Assembly: GCF_000336555.1 (NCBI RefSeq) | Contig: NZ_KB375281.1 | Location: 3,447,848-3,511,847 of the forward strand | Length of the DNA stretch: 64,000 nucleotides | DNA from: Afipia clevelandensis ATCC 49720 | Lineage (GTDB): Bacteria > Pseudomonadota > Alphaproteobacteria > Rhizobiales > Xanthobacteraceae | Direction: 5' to 3' | Shown here: piece after piece, positions 9,352 through 18,278 of the stretch | How the letters are laid out: each line of letters starts with the position of its first letter | Numbering within the stretch: position 1 is the stretch's first letter | Notes under the pieces: generated by a model | The model's database searches: none | Told to the model about the DNA's origin: nothing | Seen by the model: only the letters and a program-made list of their open reading frames with translations | Position numbers and translations under genes: made by a program

Positions 9352-9373
9352 GGCGTCACGAATCCGTGACGCC
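9352..9373. terminator. Hairpin downstream of tonB
   Basis: A perfect 9-bp stem GGCGTCACG / CGTGACGCC with loop AATC lies 22 bases beyond the tonB stop on the minus strand. It lacks a clear T-run, so termination strength is uncertain. Confidence 0.5.
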
Positions 9374-9395
9374 GCGGCGACCCATCAGAGAGGCC

Positions 9396-10148
9396 CTAAC
9401 GAATGAAAAAGCGCACCGGCACGGTGAAGCTGGCGGAGCTTTGCGTCATTTCCGGCGGAAACGATGGCAACGGCTGCGCACGGCGGATCATGGCCATGGT
9501 CTCGCCGTCCAGCGCCGCCGAGCCGGACGATTTGGACAGCCGCGCACTCAGCACGCTGCCGGACCGGCTCACCGTGAAGCTCAACATCGCGACGCCTTGC
9601 TCACCGGCGGCCTTGGCGCCGGACGGATACTGCTTGAAGCGCTGCAGATGGGCCGAGAGGATGCCGTTATAGCTGGCGCGCGCGGCCTGCGCGGCGCGCG
9701 GCGTCGCGGTGGTGCGCGGTGCCGGGTTCTCGGTCGGCTTCTTCGGCTTCTCGACAACCGGCTTCGGCTTTTTCTTCACCGGCTCCGGCTTGGGCTTCGG
9801 CTTTTCCGGAGGCGCGACGACCTCCGCCTTTTCCTGCACTGGGGTCGGCGCGATCTGCTCCTCGACCACCTCGGGCTGCTTTTCAGGTTCGGGCGCGGGC
9901 GGCTCCGCTTCCTGCATCGTCGGGCCAGGTGCGATGTCCTGCTGCACCGGCTCGGGTGTCTCGGGCGCGGATTCGAGGTCCAGCATGATCGGCTCGGACG
10001 CGGTGCCGATCGCGTCCGGCGGCGGCGGCGTGTACAGCACGAAGCCCGCGATCAGCGCCACATGCGTCGCGACGACGATCGCCGCCGCGAGACCCCAGCG
10101 GCGGATGTCGGCTTTGTCGGGCGGTCCGTGCAGGACGAGAGTGTTCAC
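9396..10148 (-). CDS. tonB: Energy transducer TonB
   Basis: A 250-aa protein coupling the proton motive force to outer-membrane receptors. A single N-terminal anchor (about 19-40), a Pro/Glu then Pro/Lys-rich periplasmic spacer (PEPEKQPEVVEE; PPEKPKPKPEPVKKKPKP) and a C-terminal TonB domain (GVAMLSFTVSRSGSV; AMIRRAQPLPSFP) are all present. It ends the exbB-exbD-tonB run on the minus strand, 34 bases after exbD, and would serve the two TonB-dependent receptors encoded upstream. Confidence 0.93.
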   Translation of the reverse strand: MNTLVLHGPPDKADIRRWGLAAAIVVATHVALIAGFVLYTPPPPDAIGTASEPIMLDLESAPETPEPVQQDIAPGPTMQEAEPPAPEPEKQPEVVEEQIAPTPVQEKAEVVAPPEKPKPKPEPVKKKPKPVVEKPKKPTENPAPRTTATPRAAQAARASYNGILSAHLQRFKQYPSGAKAAGEQGVAMLSFTVSRSGSVLSARLSKSSGSAALDGETMAMIRRAQPLPSFPPEMTQSSASFTVPVRFFIR

Positions 10149-10182
10149 GCGAATTCCGTCGGTTCTTGCGTCAGTTTCTTCG

Positions 10183-10611
10183 TCAGTTTCTTGCGTCGAG
10201 CCCGACCAGCGCGACCTTGAGATAGCCCGCGTTGCGCAACAGGTTCATCACATCCATCAGTTCGCCGTAAGGCACGGTCTTGTCGGCGCGCAGAAACACC
10301 GGGTCGGATTTCTTGCCGCTGGTGGCGGCATCGAGCGCACCGGCGAGGCCGGTGCGCGGAACGATGTCCTCGCCCACTGCGACCGAGAGGTCCGGCTTCA
10401 CGGTGATGAACACCGGCTTGTCGGGGCGCGGCGGCGGTGTCGCGGTGGAGGCCGGAAGCTCGACGCCGATATCGACGGTGGCGAGCGGCGCTGCGACCAT
10501 GAAGATGATGAGAAGAACCAGCATCACGTCGATGAACGGCGTGACATTGATTTCGTGTGTCTCGGCCAGATCGTTATCCGTGCCGATATTTCCACCCAGA
10601 CGTGCGCCCAT
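10183..10611 (-). CDS. exbD: Biopolymer transport protein ExbD
   Basis: A 142-aa protein with the ExbD/TolR architecture: a short cytoplasmic N-terminus, the conserved INVTPFIDVMLVLLIIFMV transmembrane helix carrying the protonatable aspartate, then a periplasmic domain ending in GELMDVMNLLRNAGYLKVALVG. It lies three bases after exbB and would form the proton channel with it. Confidence 0.94.
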   Translation of the reverse strand: MGARLGGNIGTDNDLAETHEINVTPFIDVMLVLLIIFMVAAPLATVDIGVELPASTATPPPRPDKPVFITVKPDLSVAVGEDIVPRTGLAGALDAATSGKKSDPVFLRADKTVPYGELMDVMNLLRNAGYLKVALVGLDARN

Positions 10612-10614
10612 GAC

Positions 10615-11649
10615 TTACTCCGCAGCGCGCGCGATGCGCAGTGAGCGGCGACCCTGGTCGCGGCTGATCAGCAGCATTACCTGCGCGGTGGCGTCACCGA
10701 GCAGCGCGCGATAGGCGGTGATCATGCGCACGAGATGATTGTAGATCACCACTGCGGGAATGGCGGCGATCAGGCCCATCGCGGTGGCGAGCAGCGCTTC
10801 TGCGATGCCGGGGGCGACCACGGCGAGATTGGTGGTGTGCGCTTCGGAAATGCCGATGAACGAATTCATGATGCCCCACACCGTGCCGAACAGGCCGACG
10901 AACGGCGCGGTCGCACCGATGGTGGCCAGCATGCCGGTGCCGCGCGAAATCCGGCGTGACATGGCCGCTTCGACGCGGCTGAGGCGCAATTCAACGCGCT
11001 CCTTGAAGCCGTCGTCATTGACCGTGTCCGACAGTGCGGCTTCGGCGGCGGCTGACTGCACCAGCTTCGAGACGGCGTCCTTGCCGCTGCGCGCGTCACG
11101 CTCGGCTTCCATCAGCGAGATATCGTTGCCGAGCACCTTGATGCGCTTCTTGGCGCGCTTGGTTTCGTGACGCAGCTCCAGCAGTTTGGCGACGCAGATC
11201 GTCCAGGTGACCAGCGAAGCGAAGGCGAGGCCGATCATCACGAGTTTGACGACGATGTCGGCGCCCATGAACATGCCCCACGGCGACAGGTTGTGCGGCA
11301 GGGCGGGATTTTTCGCAGTCTGTCCGATCACCGAGGGCTGGGCGCTGGAAGATTGGGCTGCGGGTGTCTGAACGGCCGGCTGTTGAGCGACAGGCGCCGG
11401 GTTTGCGGGTGTTGCTGCCGATGGCGTTGTTGCTGTCGGCGCGGGAGTTGCCGGCGTCGCAGCAGCGGTCGGCGCTGACGGAGTTGACGTTGGCGGAGTT
11501 GGCGCCGGCGAAGCGGGTGCGGTGATGGCGGGCGCCGGTGCGGCGGACGGAGCAGGCGCGGCGGTCTGCGCGAATGCCTGCGCGACCATCAGGGATGTTG
11601 CTGCGGCAAGCAAGACCAGTGATCCGGCAGCCTTGTTGGAATTGGTCAT
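10615..11649 (-). CDS. exbB: Proton channel protein ExbB with Pro/Ala-rich N-terminal extension
   Basis: A 344-aa MotA/TolQ/ExbB-family protein. A signal-like segment (residues 3-27) is followed by about 85 residues of Ala/Pro/Thr/Gln low-complexity sequence, then the conserved core: first membrane helix (VKLVMIGLAFASLVTWTICV), a cytoplasmic region, and the paired helices containing TAPFVGLFGTVWGIMNSF and ALLATAMGLIAAIPAV. The canonical E. coli ExbB is about 244 aa; the extra N-terminal periplasmic tract explains the difference. It is the first gene of the exbB-exbD-tonB unit. Confidence 0.93.
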   Translation of the reverse strand: MTNSNKAAGSLVLLAAATSLMVAQAFAQTAAPAPSAAPAPAITAPASPAPTPPTSTPSAPTAAATPATPAPTATTPSAATPANPAPVAQQPAVQTPAAQSSSAQPSVIGQTAKNPALPHNLSPWGMFMGADIVVKLVMIGLAFASLVTWTICVAKLLELRHETKRAKKRIKVLGNDISLMEAERDARSGKDAVSKLVQSAAAEAALSDTVNDDGFKERVELRLSRVEAAMSRRISRGTGMLATIGATAPFVGLFGTVWGIMNSFIGISEAHTTNLAVVAPGIAEALLATAMGLIAAIPAVVIYNHLVRMITAYRALLGDATAQVMLLISRDQGRRSLRIARAAE

Positions 11650-12002
11650 GTGCTCTCCGCTTCTTCAAATCGCATGTGCAGCCGACATTGGATCAACGCC
11701 GGATGGCTTGCAGTTTTGGCAATGTGGTCGTCGTGCAGTTCGCCCGAGGTTGGCCCGAGATTTAACCTGAAGCGCTCGCCGGCAAGTTCGCGGCGAGGCG
11801 CCGCGGCCATCGTTACCAGTCATGGCCTTTGCCGGGAGGCAGGATTGAGCTTCAGAATAGTGCACTGCGAAGTCCTTGTCGCCATCGGGAGACTGGATTT
11901 GGCCAAAACTGGAACGATTCCAGATTGATCGGCTCCCGTTCGTTCAGTGCAGCCGATGCTCTGGAACACACTGAAAAACGGCATGAAACACCGAGCCGGT
12001 CA
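11650..12002. other. Intergenic region upstream of exbB
   Basis: A 353-base gap between the TonB-dependent receptor and exbB, both on the minus strand. A 66-codon minus-strand frame at 11665-11865 resembles no family I know and is not called. The notable content is the palindrome at 11909-11923, described separately. Confidence 0.45.
11909..11923. promoter_or_regulatory. Candidate iron-regulator palindrome upstream of exbB
   Basis: CTGGAACGATTCCAG is a perfect 6-3-6 palindrome about 260 bases before exbB. It shares its geometry with ICE/Irr boxes (consensus of the TTTAGAA-N3-TTCTAAA kind) and is close to CTGGAGGAATTCCAG at 15475-15489 in the other iron-related spacer. The regulator assignment is an inference. 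Confidence 0.4.
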
Positions 12003-14108
12003 CTAGAACCTCACATTCGTGAACAGGCGCACGCCGAGACCGGGCTGAAGAACCTCGGCTTTTTTGAATGAAATGTGGTTGCGGATTTGCTCGTTGAGCA
12101 GATTGTCGCCGGCGAGGCCGATGGTCATCTCGCGCGGCCCGAAGTCCGCTTTGCTGAACGTATGCGTATAGCTCACCTCTGCCTTGAGCAGATTGTACCC
12201 GTCTGTCGGTGTCTCGTTGAGGGCGACGTCGTTCTGCGTGAAGGCATGGAGCAGACCGACGCGCGCATACCATTCGGCGCTGCGCCACCACACGCCGCCG
12301 CCCGCGCGCATCGGCGCGATGCGCGGCACATTGGTTCCATCGGTGAAGGTCGCACGCACAATGTCATATTGCCCGTCGACGCCGAACATGCCGTCACCCA
12401 GCGGTGTGACATCGAGCTGGGCAAGAACTTCCACGCCCCGGAAAATCGCATCGCGCTGGCCATAGGCGACCTGCGTCAGCGGACCCGCCGCGCCGCATGA
12501 GGCAAACGTGTCAGTGCAGAAATTTCCGGTCACCTGCTTGAAGATGAAATCCTGGTAGCGCGTGTAGTACAGGCTGGTCTCGAACCGCAATTGTCCCTTC
12601 GCGCGCTTGAGTCCGATCTCCGCCGTCTGCGCGGTCTCGATCTTGAGATTGGGATTGCCGATCACGAAAGTGCCCGATGCGCCATCGGAGCCGCGCGAGA
12701 ACAATTCGGGTGCCGCGGGCGCGCGCTGCACATATTGCGCGTTGAGTGTCGCGACCATCTCCCACGGCAAATTCTTCAGCAGGCCGAGGCTTGCGCTTTT
12801 CGGCGCGAAGGTGCGGCGCGCGGGCTCCTCGGAAAATGTGTTCGGCGGCGGCAGGAAATCGGCGGGGAATGTCGGCGCGAGACCCTTGACGATATGGTTC
12901 TCGATGCGCCCCGCGGCCTGCATGCGCAGCGTATCGGTGAACTGGATCTGCTCGAACGCGAAGACCGCCGCGGTGTTGGTGTTGGTCTGGGCCAGCAGGC
13001 CGCCGAGACTGCCGTCGGTGCCGAGTTCGCGGTGACCGAACTGCGCGCCCCATGTGCCGCTCAGCGCGCCGAAGCCGGTGGCGACCGCGGCGTGGTCAAG
13101 CTCGAAGCGGCCCTCGATCTCGCGGTTCTTGATGATGTTCTTCACCGCATCAACACCGTTGGCATCGAGGCCAAGCTCATTATGCTTGTAGTTGCTCATG
13201 CCGAGCGTGAAGCGCACAGCGTCGATTCCGTTGGTCGGTGCGCGCCATTCGCCCTTGCTGGTCCATTTGGTCTGTTCCATGTCGATGCGCGAATTCTGCT
13301 GCGCATCGGCCACCCCGGGGATGTGATAGAGACTCGTGATGTGCTGGATCGCGGTGCCGATGAAACCGCCGTCGAAAATGTACGAGCCGCCGACGGATTG
13401 CCCTTCGGTGTTGAGCCGTGTGTTGGCCTGAACGCCGCCGGGAATCCGGTAATCGCCCGCGCGCCGTCCGTAAGCGTCGGCGTGGATCGCGACATTGTTG
13501 CCGCTGGCGTCAAGGCTGACTGCGCCGTCGAGACCGTTGTCCACGGACGACGCGCCGCCCTTGAAGCGTGCGCTGAAGCCGTCCTCAACCAGCTTTTCCG
13601 GAATGCGGTTGTTGGTGGCGCTGACCACGCCGCCGATCGCCTGCGATCCGTAGCGCAGCGTGGCAGGGCCGCGGATCACCTCCACCTTGTCGGCCGCAAG
13701 CGGATCGATCGGCACGACATGATCCTGACTGAAGTCGGACGCGTCCTGCGTGCCGATACCGTTCTCCTGAACCCGCACGCGGTAGTCGTCGAGACCTCGG
13801 ATGTTGGGGCGGCTTGCGCCCGGCGCGAAGGTCGAAGCGGACACGCCGGGCAATCCCGACAGCAGATCGGCGAGAGAGGCCGCGTTGCTGCGCTGGATTT
13901 CGCGTCCGGTGAGCGCGCTGGACGATTGATATGTGTCGTCGATGACATTGACCGGGCCGCGCTGCAGGCCGTCGCCGGACGTGTTGGCGGAAGGGGCCGG
14001 TGCCGAAACCGCAATCTCCGGAAGGACGTCTTGTGCGAGGGACGGGCTGGCAGCGACGGCCGGGACGCAGATCGCCGCCACCGCCGAAATCAATGATTTC
14101 ACACGCAT
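12003..14108 (-). CDS. TonB-dependent outer-membrane receptor
   Basis: A 701-aa receptor. A signal peptide (MRVKSLISAVAAICVPAVAA...SLAQ) precedes the TonB-box region (LPEIAVSAPAP), the plug domain (LADLLSGLPGVSAS; VIRGPATLRYGSQAIGGVV) and a 22-strand barrel ending in aromatic LFTNVRF. The ATG at 14108 has GGGGGTG upstream; the ATG at 14195 would place 29 residues before the signal peptide. The plug motif resembles receptors of the ZnuD-like group, so zinc is possible, but the neighbouring TonB/Exb genes and the upstream palindrome, which is not Zur-like, favour an iron complex. Confidence 0.88.
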   Translation of the reverse strand: MRVKSLISAVAAICVPAVAASPSLAQDVLPEIAVSAPAPSANTSGDGLQRGPVNVIDDTYQSSSALTGREIQRSNAASLADLLSGLPGVSASTFAPGASRPNIRGLDDYRVRVQENGIGTQDASDFSQDHVVPIDPLAADKVEVIRGPATLRYGSQAIGGVVSATNNRIPEKLVEDGFSARFKGGASSVDNGLDGAVSLDASGNNVAIHADAYGRRAGDYRIPGGVQANTRLNTEGQSVGGSYIFDGGFIGTAIQHITSLYHIPGVADAQQNSRIDMEQTKWTSKGEWRAPTNGIDAVRFTLGMSNYKHNELGLDANGVDAVKNIIKNREIEGRFELDHAAVATGFGALSGTWGAQFGHRELGTDGSLGGLLAQTNTNTAAVFAFEQIQFTDTLRMQAAGRIENHIVKGLAPTFPADFLPPPNTFSEEPARRTFAPKSASLGLLKNLPWEMVATLNAQYVQRAPAAPELFSRGSDGASGTFVIGNPNLKIETAQTAEIGLKRAKGQLRFETSLYYTRYQDFIFKQVTGNFCTDTFASCGAAGPLTQVAYGQRDAIFRGVEVLAQLDVTPLGDGMFGVDGQYDIVRATFTDGTNVPRIAPMRAGGGVWWRSAEWYARVGLLHAFTQNDVALNETPTDGYNLLKAEVSYTHTFSKADFGPREMTIGLAGDNLLNEQIRNHISFKKAEVLQPGLGVRLFTNVRF

Positions 14109-14152
14109 TTCACCCCCGAACGCCACACTTGTGGAGAGGTTGATAATGCAAG

Positions 14153-14167
14153 TGCGAACTATTCGCA
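14153..14167. promoter_or_regulatory. Candidate Fur/Mur-type box
   Basis: TGCGAACTATTCGCA is a perfect 6-3-6 palindrome 45 bases upstream of the receptor start, embedded in an AT-richer stretch with further half-sites (ATGCAA before, TTTGCGA after). It resembles the alphaproteobacterial Fur/Mur palindrome (TGCAAAT...ATTTGCA type). No experimental basis is available. Confidence 0.45.
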
Positions 14168-14283
14168 ACAAGAATTTGCGATTGGTTCTCAACAATGGCT
14201 GTCAGGCCCGATCAGTGCAGGCAACATCTGCCGCCGGGGCGAACGATGGTCCGCTCCGGCGATCAACAGCGACTATAGAAGTG

Positions 14284-15450
14284 TTATTCGGCAGGCGCGC
14301 CGCTCACGGCCGCCGGAGATTTCTCTGTGACGGCCGGCGCGCGGTTCTTGATGAGCGCGCGCTGGCGGCGCTGGCGCAGCCAGATCAGGATGCCGGTGAC
14401 GCCAAGCACCGCCGGCATGATGCCGCTCAGGAACACGATGAAGCGCCAGAGTCCGCCGGAGTGGCTGCCTTCATGCAGCCAGCGAATCCATGAGGCGGTG
14501 CGGTCGCCAGAAAGCGGCTGGACAACGCTGACGTCTCCGCTGCGATCGCTGATCAGGATCGTCACCGGCTCGGCGTTGCCCGCTTCGCGCAGGCGCACGC
14601 GCCACGCGCCGGTCTGCGGGTTCGGATAGAAGATTGCTTCGACCGCGGAATTCGGCCGCGCGGATGCGGTGGCGAAAATCTCGGCCGGCGCGCGCGCGGT
14701 GCTCGCCATGATCGGCGCACGCGGTCCGCCGCGCTGCTGCTCGGTCATCGGTGCGACCGATGACAGGAGGCTGCGCCCCTGCTGCGGCCAAGCCAGATAA
14801 ATCCCCGTGAGCGAAATCAGCGCCAGAGGAAAGCAGATCCAGAAACCGGTCATGTAGTGCAGGTTGGATGATGTCGCCGGGCTTCGCCGCCATGCAAAGG
14901 CACGCGACCACTGTCCGCGCCGCGGCCACCACAGATAGAGGCCGGTCAACGACAGCGTCAGCATCGCAACGCCGGTCCATCCGACGATGCTGCGCCCGTA
15001 GTCCGGAATCGTCAGGTTCTCGTGGAACACATGCATGAAGCCGAAAAACGTATTGCGGAAGTTGACGACCGAGAGAACCCGCGCGTCATGACGGTCGATG
15101 GTCGCGGTGAGGCGCACCGGGCGCTCGCCTTTCGCCGCAGGGCCGCGCAATGCGATGGTCAACGGAACGCGGTCATCTTCCGGAAAGCCGATGAACATCG
15201 GCATGAAGCCATCGCCTGCCGCCTTGCGCGCGTTCGCGACGGCCGCCGTGAGGTCGGTCGGCCTCGCGGGCGCCGTCGCGCCCTTCGGCGTGCTGAGATA
15301 TTCGCCGATGTCATCGTGATAGACGAGGATCGCGCCGGACAGCGCAACCGGCACGAGCAGAACGAAAAGGGCAATGCCGAGCCACAGATGGATGTTGCGC
15401 CAGAGCCGCTTCAGACTTCCGCGCCGATGAGTTGCTGTCGCTGCTGACAT
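14284..15450 (-). CDS. PepSY-associated membrane protein (iron-regulated PiuB type)
   Basis: A 388-aa inner-membrane protein of the PepSY_TM family. Four membrane segments are visible: near residues 16-37 (IHLWLGIALFVLLVPVALSG), around 155-175, around 200-222 and near the C-terminus (RFIVFLSGIMPAVLGVTGILIW). These proteins accompany siderophore receptors and are thought to act in ferric-siderophore reduction or processing. It is divergent from the siderophore receptor gene, and an Irr-like box lies at its very start codon. Confidence 0.87.
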   Translation of the reverse strand: MSAATATHRRGSLKRLWRNIHLWLGIALFVLLVPVALSGAILVYHDDIGEYLSTPKGATAPARPTDLTAAVANARKAAGDGFMPMFIGFPEDDRVPLTIALRGPAAKGERPVRLTATIDRHDARVLSVVNFRNTFFGFMHVFHENLTIPDYGRSIVGWTGVAMLTLSLTGLYLWWPRRGQWSRAFAWRRSPATSSNLHYMTGFWICFPLALISLTGIYLAWPQQGRSLLSSVAPMTEQQRGGPRAPIMASTARAPAEIFATASARPNSAVEAIFYPNPQTGAWRVRLREAGNAEPVTILISDRSGDVSVVQPLSGDRTASWIRWLHEGSHSGGLWRFIVFLSGIMPAVLGVTGILIWLRQRRQRALIKNRAPAVTEKSPAAVSGAPAE

Positions 15451-15466
15451 TTAGATTCGTTCTAAG
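15450..15466. promoter_or_regulatory. Candidate Irr box (ICE) at the PepSY gene start
   Basis: TTTAGATTCGTTCTAAG closely follows the ICE pattern TTTAGAA-N-TTCTAAA. It abuts the PepSY start codon in the divergent spacer with the siderophore receptor, where a bound regulator could act on either gene. Confidence 0.5.
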
Positions 15467-15474
15467 GTTGCAGA

Positions 15475-15489
15475 CTGGAGGAATTCCAG
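15475..15489. promoter_or_regulatory. Palindrome related to the exbB upstream site
   Basis: CTGGAGGAATTCCAG has 5-bp perfect arms and matches the exbB-upstream site CTGGAACGATTCCAG at 12 of 15 positions. It occurs nine bases from the Irr-like box in the same divergent spacer. Confidence 0.35.
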
Positions 15490-15577
15490 AAAGCCGCACC
15501 GGCGAGGCGCGTGATCCATTTCTTCTAGTCATACGGGGCACATTGCTGCAATTGCCGAACGCGCCCGCGATGCCAGT

Positions 15578-15593
15578 TTGCAGAAGTTCTAAA
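15578..15593. promoter_or_regulatory. Second Irr-like half-palindrome before the siderophore receptor
   Basis: TTGCAGAAGTTCTAAA contains a perfect TTCTAAA half-site and a partial left arm (AGAA). It is about 95 bases upstream of the receptor ATG, a plausible operator distance. Confidence 0.35.
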
Positions 15594-15688
15594 TTCAAAG
15601 GGTTGCCCTGCGCGGCTGCATTTTTCAAAAGCTGCCCTGAAATCGCCGTTCTCATGAACGCGCGGCAGTGTGATTGCGGGGGCAAGCG

Positions 15689-18127
15689 ATGCGGAACAGG
15701 TTCAACAGAGTTATCAAGCCGAAGAAGGCACAGAAGCAGGGTGCGATTGCCGCTTCGGCGCTTCAGGCAGAAGCCGCTCCGCCGTCATCGTCGCCTTTCA
15801 TCCGCGCCTCGGTGCGCAAGCCCGGCACGGCGATGCTCGGCCTCGCATCGGTGATGCTGGCCACGAATGCCATGGCGCAGGAAGCGCTCCCGACCATCGA
15901 CGTGCAGGAAACCGCGGGGAATGGTGGCGGCGGCTATCAGGCTTCGGCGCCGCAGGTTTCGCGCATTCCGACTCCGCTGCTCGACACACCGCAGACGGTC
16001 AACGTCGTGACCCAGCAGGTGCTGCAGGAACAGCGTCTCACCAGCATGGAAGACGCGCTGCGCACGGTGCCCGGCATCACCTTCTCTGCAGGTGAAGGCG
16101 GCAACCAGGGCGACACGCCGATCATCCGCGGCTTTGCGGCAAAGGGCGACATTTTCCGTGATGGCATCCGCGATCCGGGCTGGTACACGCGCGATCTGTT
16201 CAACGTCGATCGCGTCGAGGTTTACAAGGGACCGTCGGCATTCGCATTCGGACGCGGGTCGACCGGCGGTGCGATCAACCTTGTCACCAAGCTGCCGACG
16301 AATTCGCCGATTCCCTACATCGAAGGTTTTGTCTCCGGCACCACCGCCGGAGGATATCGCACCGAGGTCGATGCGCAGGGCAAGAAGGACAATGTCACCG
16401 GCCGCATCGCCGCGATGTATCAGGACATGCCGACACCCGATCGAGACAATGTCGGCGTCAAGCGCTGGGGCGTCGCGCCGTCGATCAAGATCGACCTGAA
16501 CTCGGAAACCCGAGCGATCGTCAGCTACATTTATCAGGGCGAGGAAAGCGTTCCGGACTACGGCGTGCCGTATCTGCCGGCTCCGGTCCGCAGCCCGACA
16601 ACGGGTGCGCTGACAAGTCAGGGCTATTACGGCAACGGTCAGGCGACCACGCCGATCCCCGTGCCGCGCAGCAACTGGTACGGTGTTGCGGGCGGGCCTC
16701 TGGCGGATGTCGTGAAGACCGATACGCATATCGGGACGATCAAGATCGAGCGCGATCTCGCGCCAGATCTTAAGATCAGCAACGCGACACGATTCATCAG
16801 CAACAATCGCTTTGCGATCAACACCGCGCCAAGATCGCTGGGCGATAATACCAATACCCCATTCGCGAATCCGTTGCCGGCCGGCATGTACAACTATCCG
16901 GTGGATCAGATGACCATCGGACGCCAGCATTTCCAGATTGAAACCAACAACACGCTGCTGACAAATCAGACCGATATCGGCGGCAAGTTCTATACCGGTT
17001 CGCTGCTTCACACATTCTCTGCGGGCTTCGAGGCAACGCGCGAAACGCGCTATCAGCAGCGCGCGCGCGGCGTCGGACCATCGGGCAATGCGTCCAATCT
17101 GTGCGATCCCGCCCAGTTGGCTTGCCGGACAAGCGCTTACTATCCCATTGATACGTCGTTCGGCGGCTATTTCGGCGGCTGGAACACCTCGCTGTCGACC
17201 GAGACAACGACGATCGCGGCCTATGCCTTCGACCAGATCAAGCTCAATGAGTATTTTGAGGTGCTCGGCTCGATCCGTCAGGATCATTATGTCGCGGAGT
17301 TCGGCGATCCCGGCAACGCCACGCCGGCCAACCGGAATCTGTCCCGCACGGACGACATGACGAGCTGGCGCGTCGGCGGCGTATTCCATCCGACAAAGAA
17401 TTCCAGCGTGTATGCGGCCTACGGTGTGTCGTTCAATCCGTCGGCGGAATTCGGAGTTCTGTCGAGTTCGGTCAACAACACGGCGAGCCCGTTGCTCGAT
17501 CCCGAGAAGAACAGGACCATCGAAGTCGGCGCCAAGGCTGACTTCCTCAACAACAAGCTCAGTTTGACCGGGGCGATCTTCCGGATCGAGAAAACCAACC
17601 TGCGCATTCCGTCCGATCCGTCGAATACGACGGCGGCACTGGTGCTGGATGGCCTTGCCCGCGTCGATGGTATCGAGCTTGGTATCGCGGGTGCGCTTAC
17701 GGACAAATGGCAGATTTTCGCCGGCTACAGCTATCTGCAGTCGGAGATTGTCAGGACCAGCAATCTCGCCGAACTTGGCCGTGCGCTGCCCAGCACGCCG
17801 CATAACAACTTCAACCTGTGGACGAGCTACGCGGTCACGCCGGACCTGACCATCGGCGGCGGCGTGCAGTATCAGGACGATGCGTTCGCCAACACCACCA
17901 ACACCGCCTACGTGCCGGCGTTCTGGAAGTTCGACGCGATGGCGGCTTACAAGGTCACCAAGAACTCGACGCTGCAGTTGAACGTCTACAATATCGGCGA
18001 TGCGATGTACTATGCCCAGTACTACGCCGGTCACGCAGTTCCGGCCTCCGGCCGCTATGCGGCGTTGAGCTATCGTATCCGGTTCGAGCCGGATGCCGCG
18101 GTCATACCGGCGAAGATCGTCAAGTAA
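15689..18127 (+). CDS. TonB-dependent catecholate-type siderophore receptor
   Basis: An 812-aa outer-membrane receptor of the Fiu/FhuE-like siderophore class. A long N-terminus (about 65 residues, basic then hydrophobic LGLASVMLATNAMAQ) is the export signal. The TonB-box region is ALPTIDVQE; the plug has DTPQTVNVVTQQVLQEQ and VEVYKGPSAFAFGRGSTGGAINLVTK; the barrel ends ALSYRIRFEP before a short tail. The ATG at 15689 has GCGGGGGC upstream; a TTG at 15674 in frame is less likely. The paired PKHD hydroxylase downstream is a common partner. Ligand not determinable. Confidence 0.92.
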   Translation: MRNRFNRVIKPKKAQKQGAIAASALQAEAAPPSSSPFIRASVRKPGTAMLGLASVMLATNAMAQEALPTIDVQETAGNGGGGYQASAPQVSRIPTPLLDTPQTVNVVTQQVLQEQRLTSMEDALRTVPGITFSAGEGGNQGDTPIIRGFAAKGDIFRDGIRDPGWYTRDLFNVDRVEVYKGPSAFAFGRGSTGGAINLVTKLPTNSPIPYIEGFVSGTTAGGYRTEVDAQGKKDNVTGRIAAMYQDMPTPDRDNVGVKRWGVAPSIKIDLNSETRAIVSYIYQGEESVPDYGVPYLPAPVRSPTTGALTSQGYYGNGQATTPIPVPRSNWYGVAGGPLADVVKTDTHIGTIKIERDLAPDLKISNATRFISNNRFAINTAPRSLGDNTNTPFANPLPAGMYNYPVDQMTIGRQHFQIETNNTLLTNQTDIGGKFYTGSLLHTFSAGFEATRETRYQQRARGVGPSGNASNLCDPAQLACRTSAYYPIDTSFGGYFGGWNTSLSTETTTIAAYAFDQIKLNEYFEVLGSIRQDHYVAEFGDPGNATPANRNLSRTDDMTSWRVGGVFHPTKNSSVYAAYGVSFNPSAEFGVLSSSVNNTASPLLDPEKNRTIEVGAKADFLNNKLSLTGAIFRIEKTNLRIPSDPSNTTAALVLDGLARVDGIELGIAGALTDKWQIFAGYSYLQSEIVRTSNLAELGRALPSTPHNNFNLWTSYAVTPDLTIGGGVQYQDDAFANTTNTAYVPAFWKFDAMAAYKVTKNSTLQLNVYNIGDAMYYAQYYAGHAVPASGRYAALSYRIRFEPDAAVIPAKIVK

Positions 18128-18152
18128 CGGCGATCAGAGCTGCGTCCACACT

Positions 18153-18176
18153 ACGGCCGCCCTGAGGGGCGGCCGT
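18153..18176 (+). terminator. Intrinsic terminator after the siderophore receptor
   Basis: A perfect 10-bp GC-rich stem (ACGGCCGCCC / GGGCGGCCGT) with loop TGAG is followed by a short TTTG. It lies 26 bases past the receptor stop and would separate it from the PKHD gene. Confidence 0.7.
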
Positions 18177-18278
18177 TTGCCATGAATGACAGGTCCCCCT
18201 GCCCAGGGGCTTTCTGCAAGGGGACTTGGAGCGAAGGCGTTTCGGCGCTAACGCTGGAGCAACGATGGAGCCGACGCC

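Noticed and set aside
11665-11865. 66-codon minus-strand frame upstream of exbB, considered as a HemP-like small protein
   Set aside because: Lacks the HemP signature and any ribosome site of note.
12591-14096. 501-codon plus-strand frame opposite the TonB-dependent receptor
   Set aside because: Antisense to the receptor plug and barrel; no recognisable domain.
12003-14108. Calling the TonB-dependent receptor a ZnuD zinc receptor
   Set aside because: Plug motif is suggestive, but the upstream palindrome is not Zur-like and I could not identify a diagnostic His-rich loop.
15785-18034. 749-codon open frame on the minus strand opposite the siderophore receptor
   Set aside because: It is antisense to a clear TonB-dependent receptor; composition (His/Arg/Asp-rich) and lack of any domain are typical of a GC-rich shadow frame.
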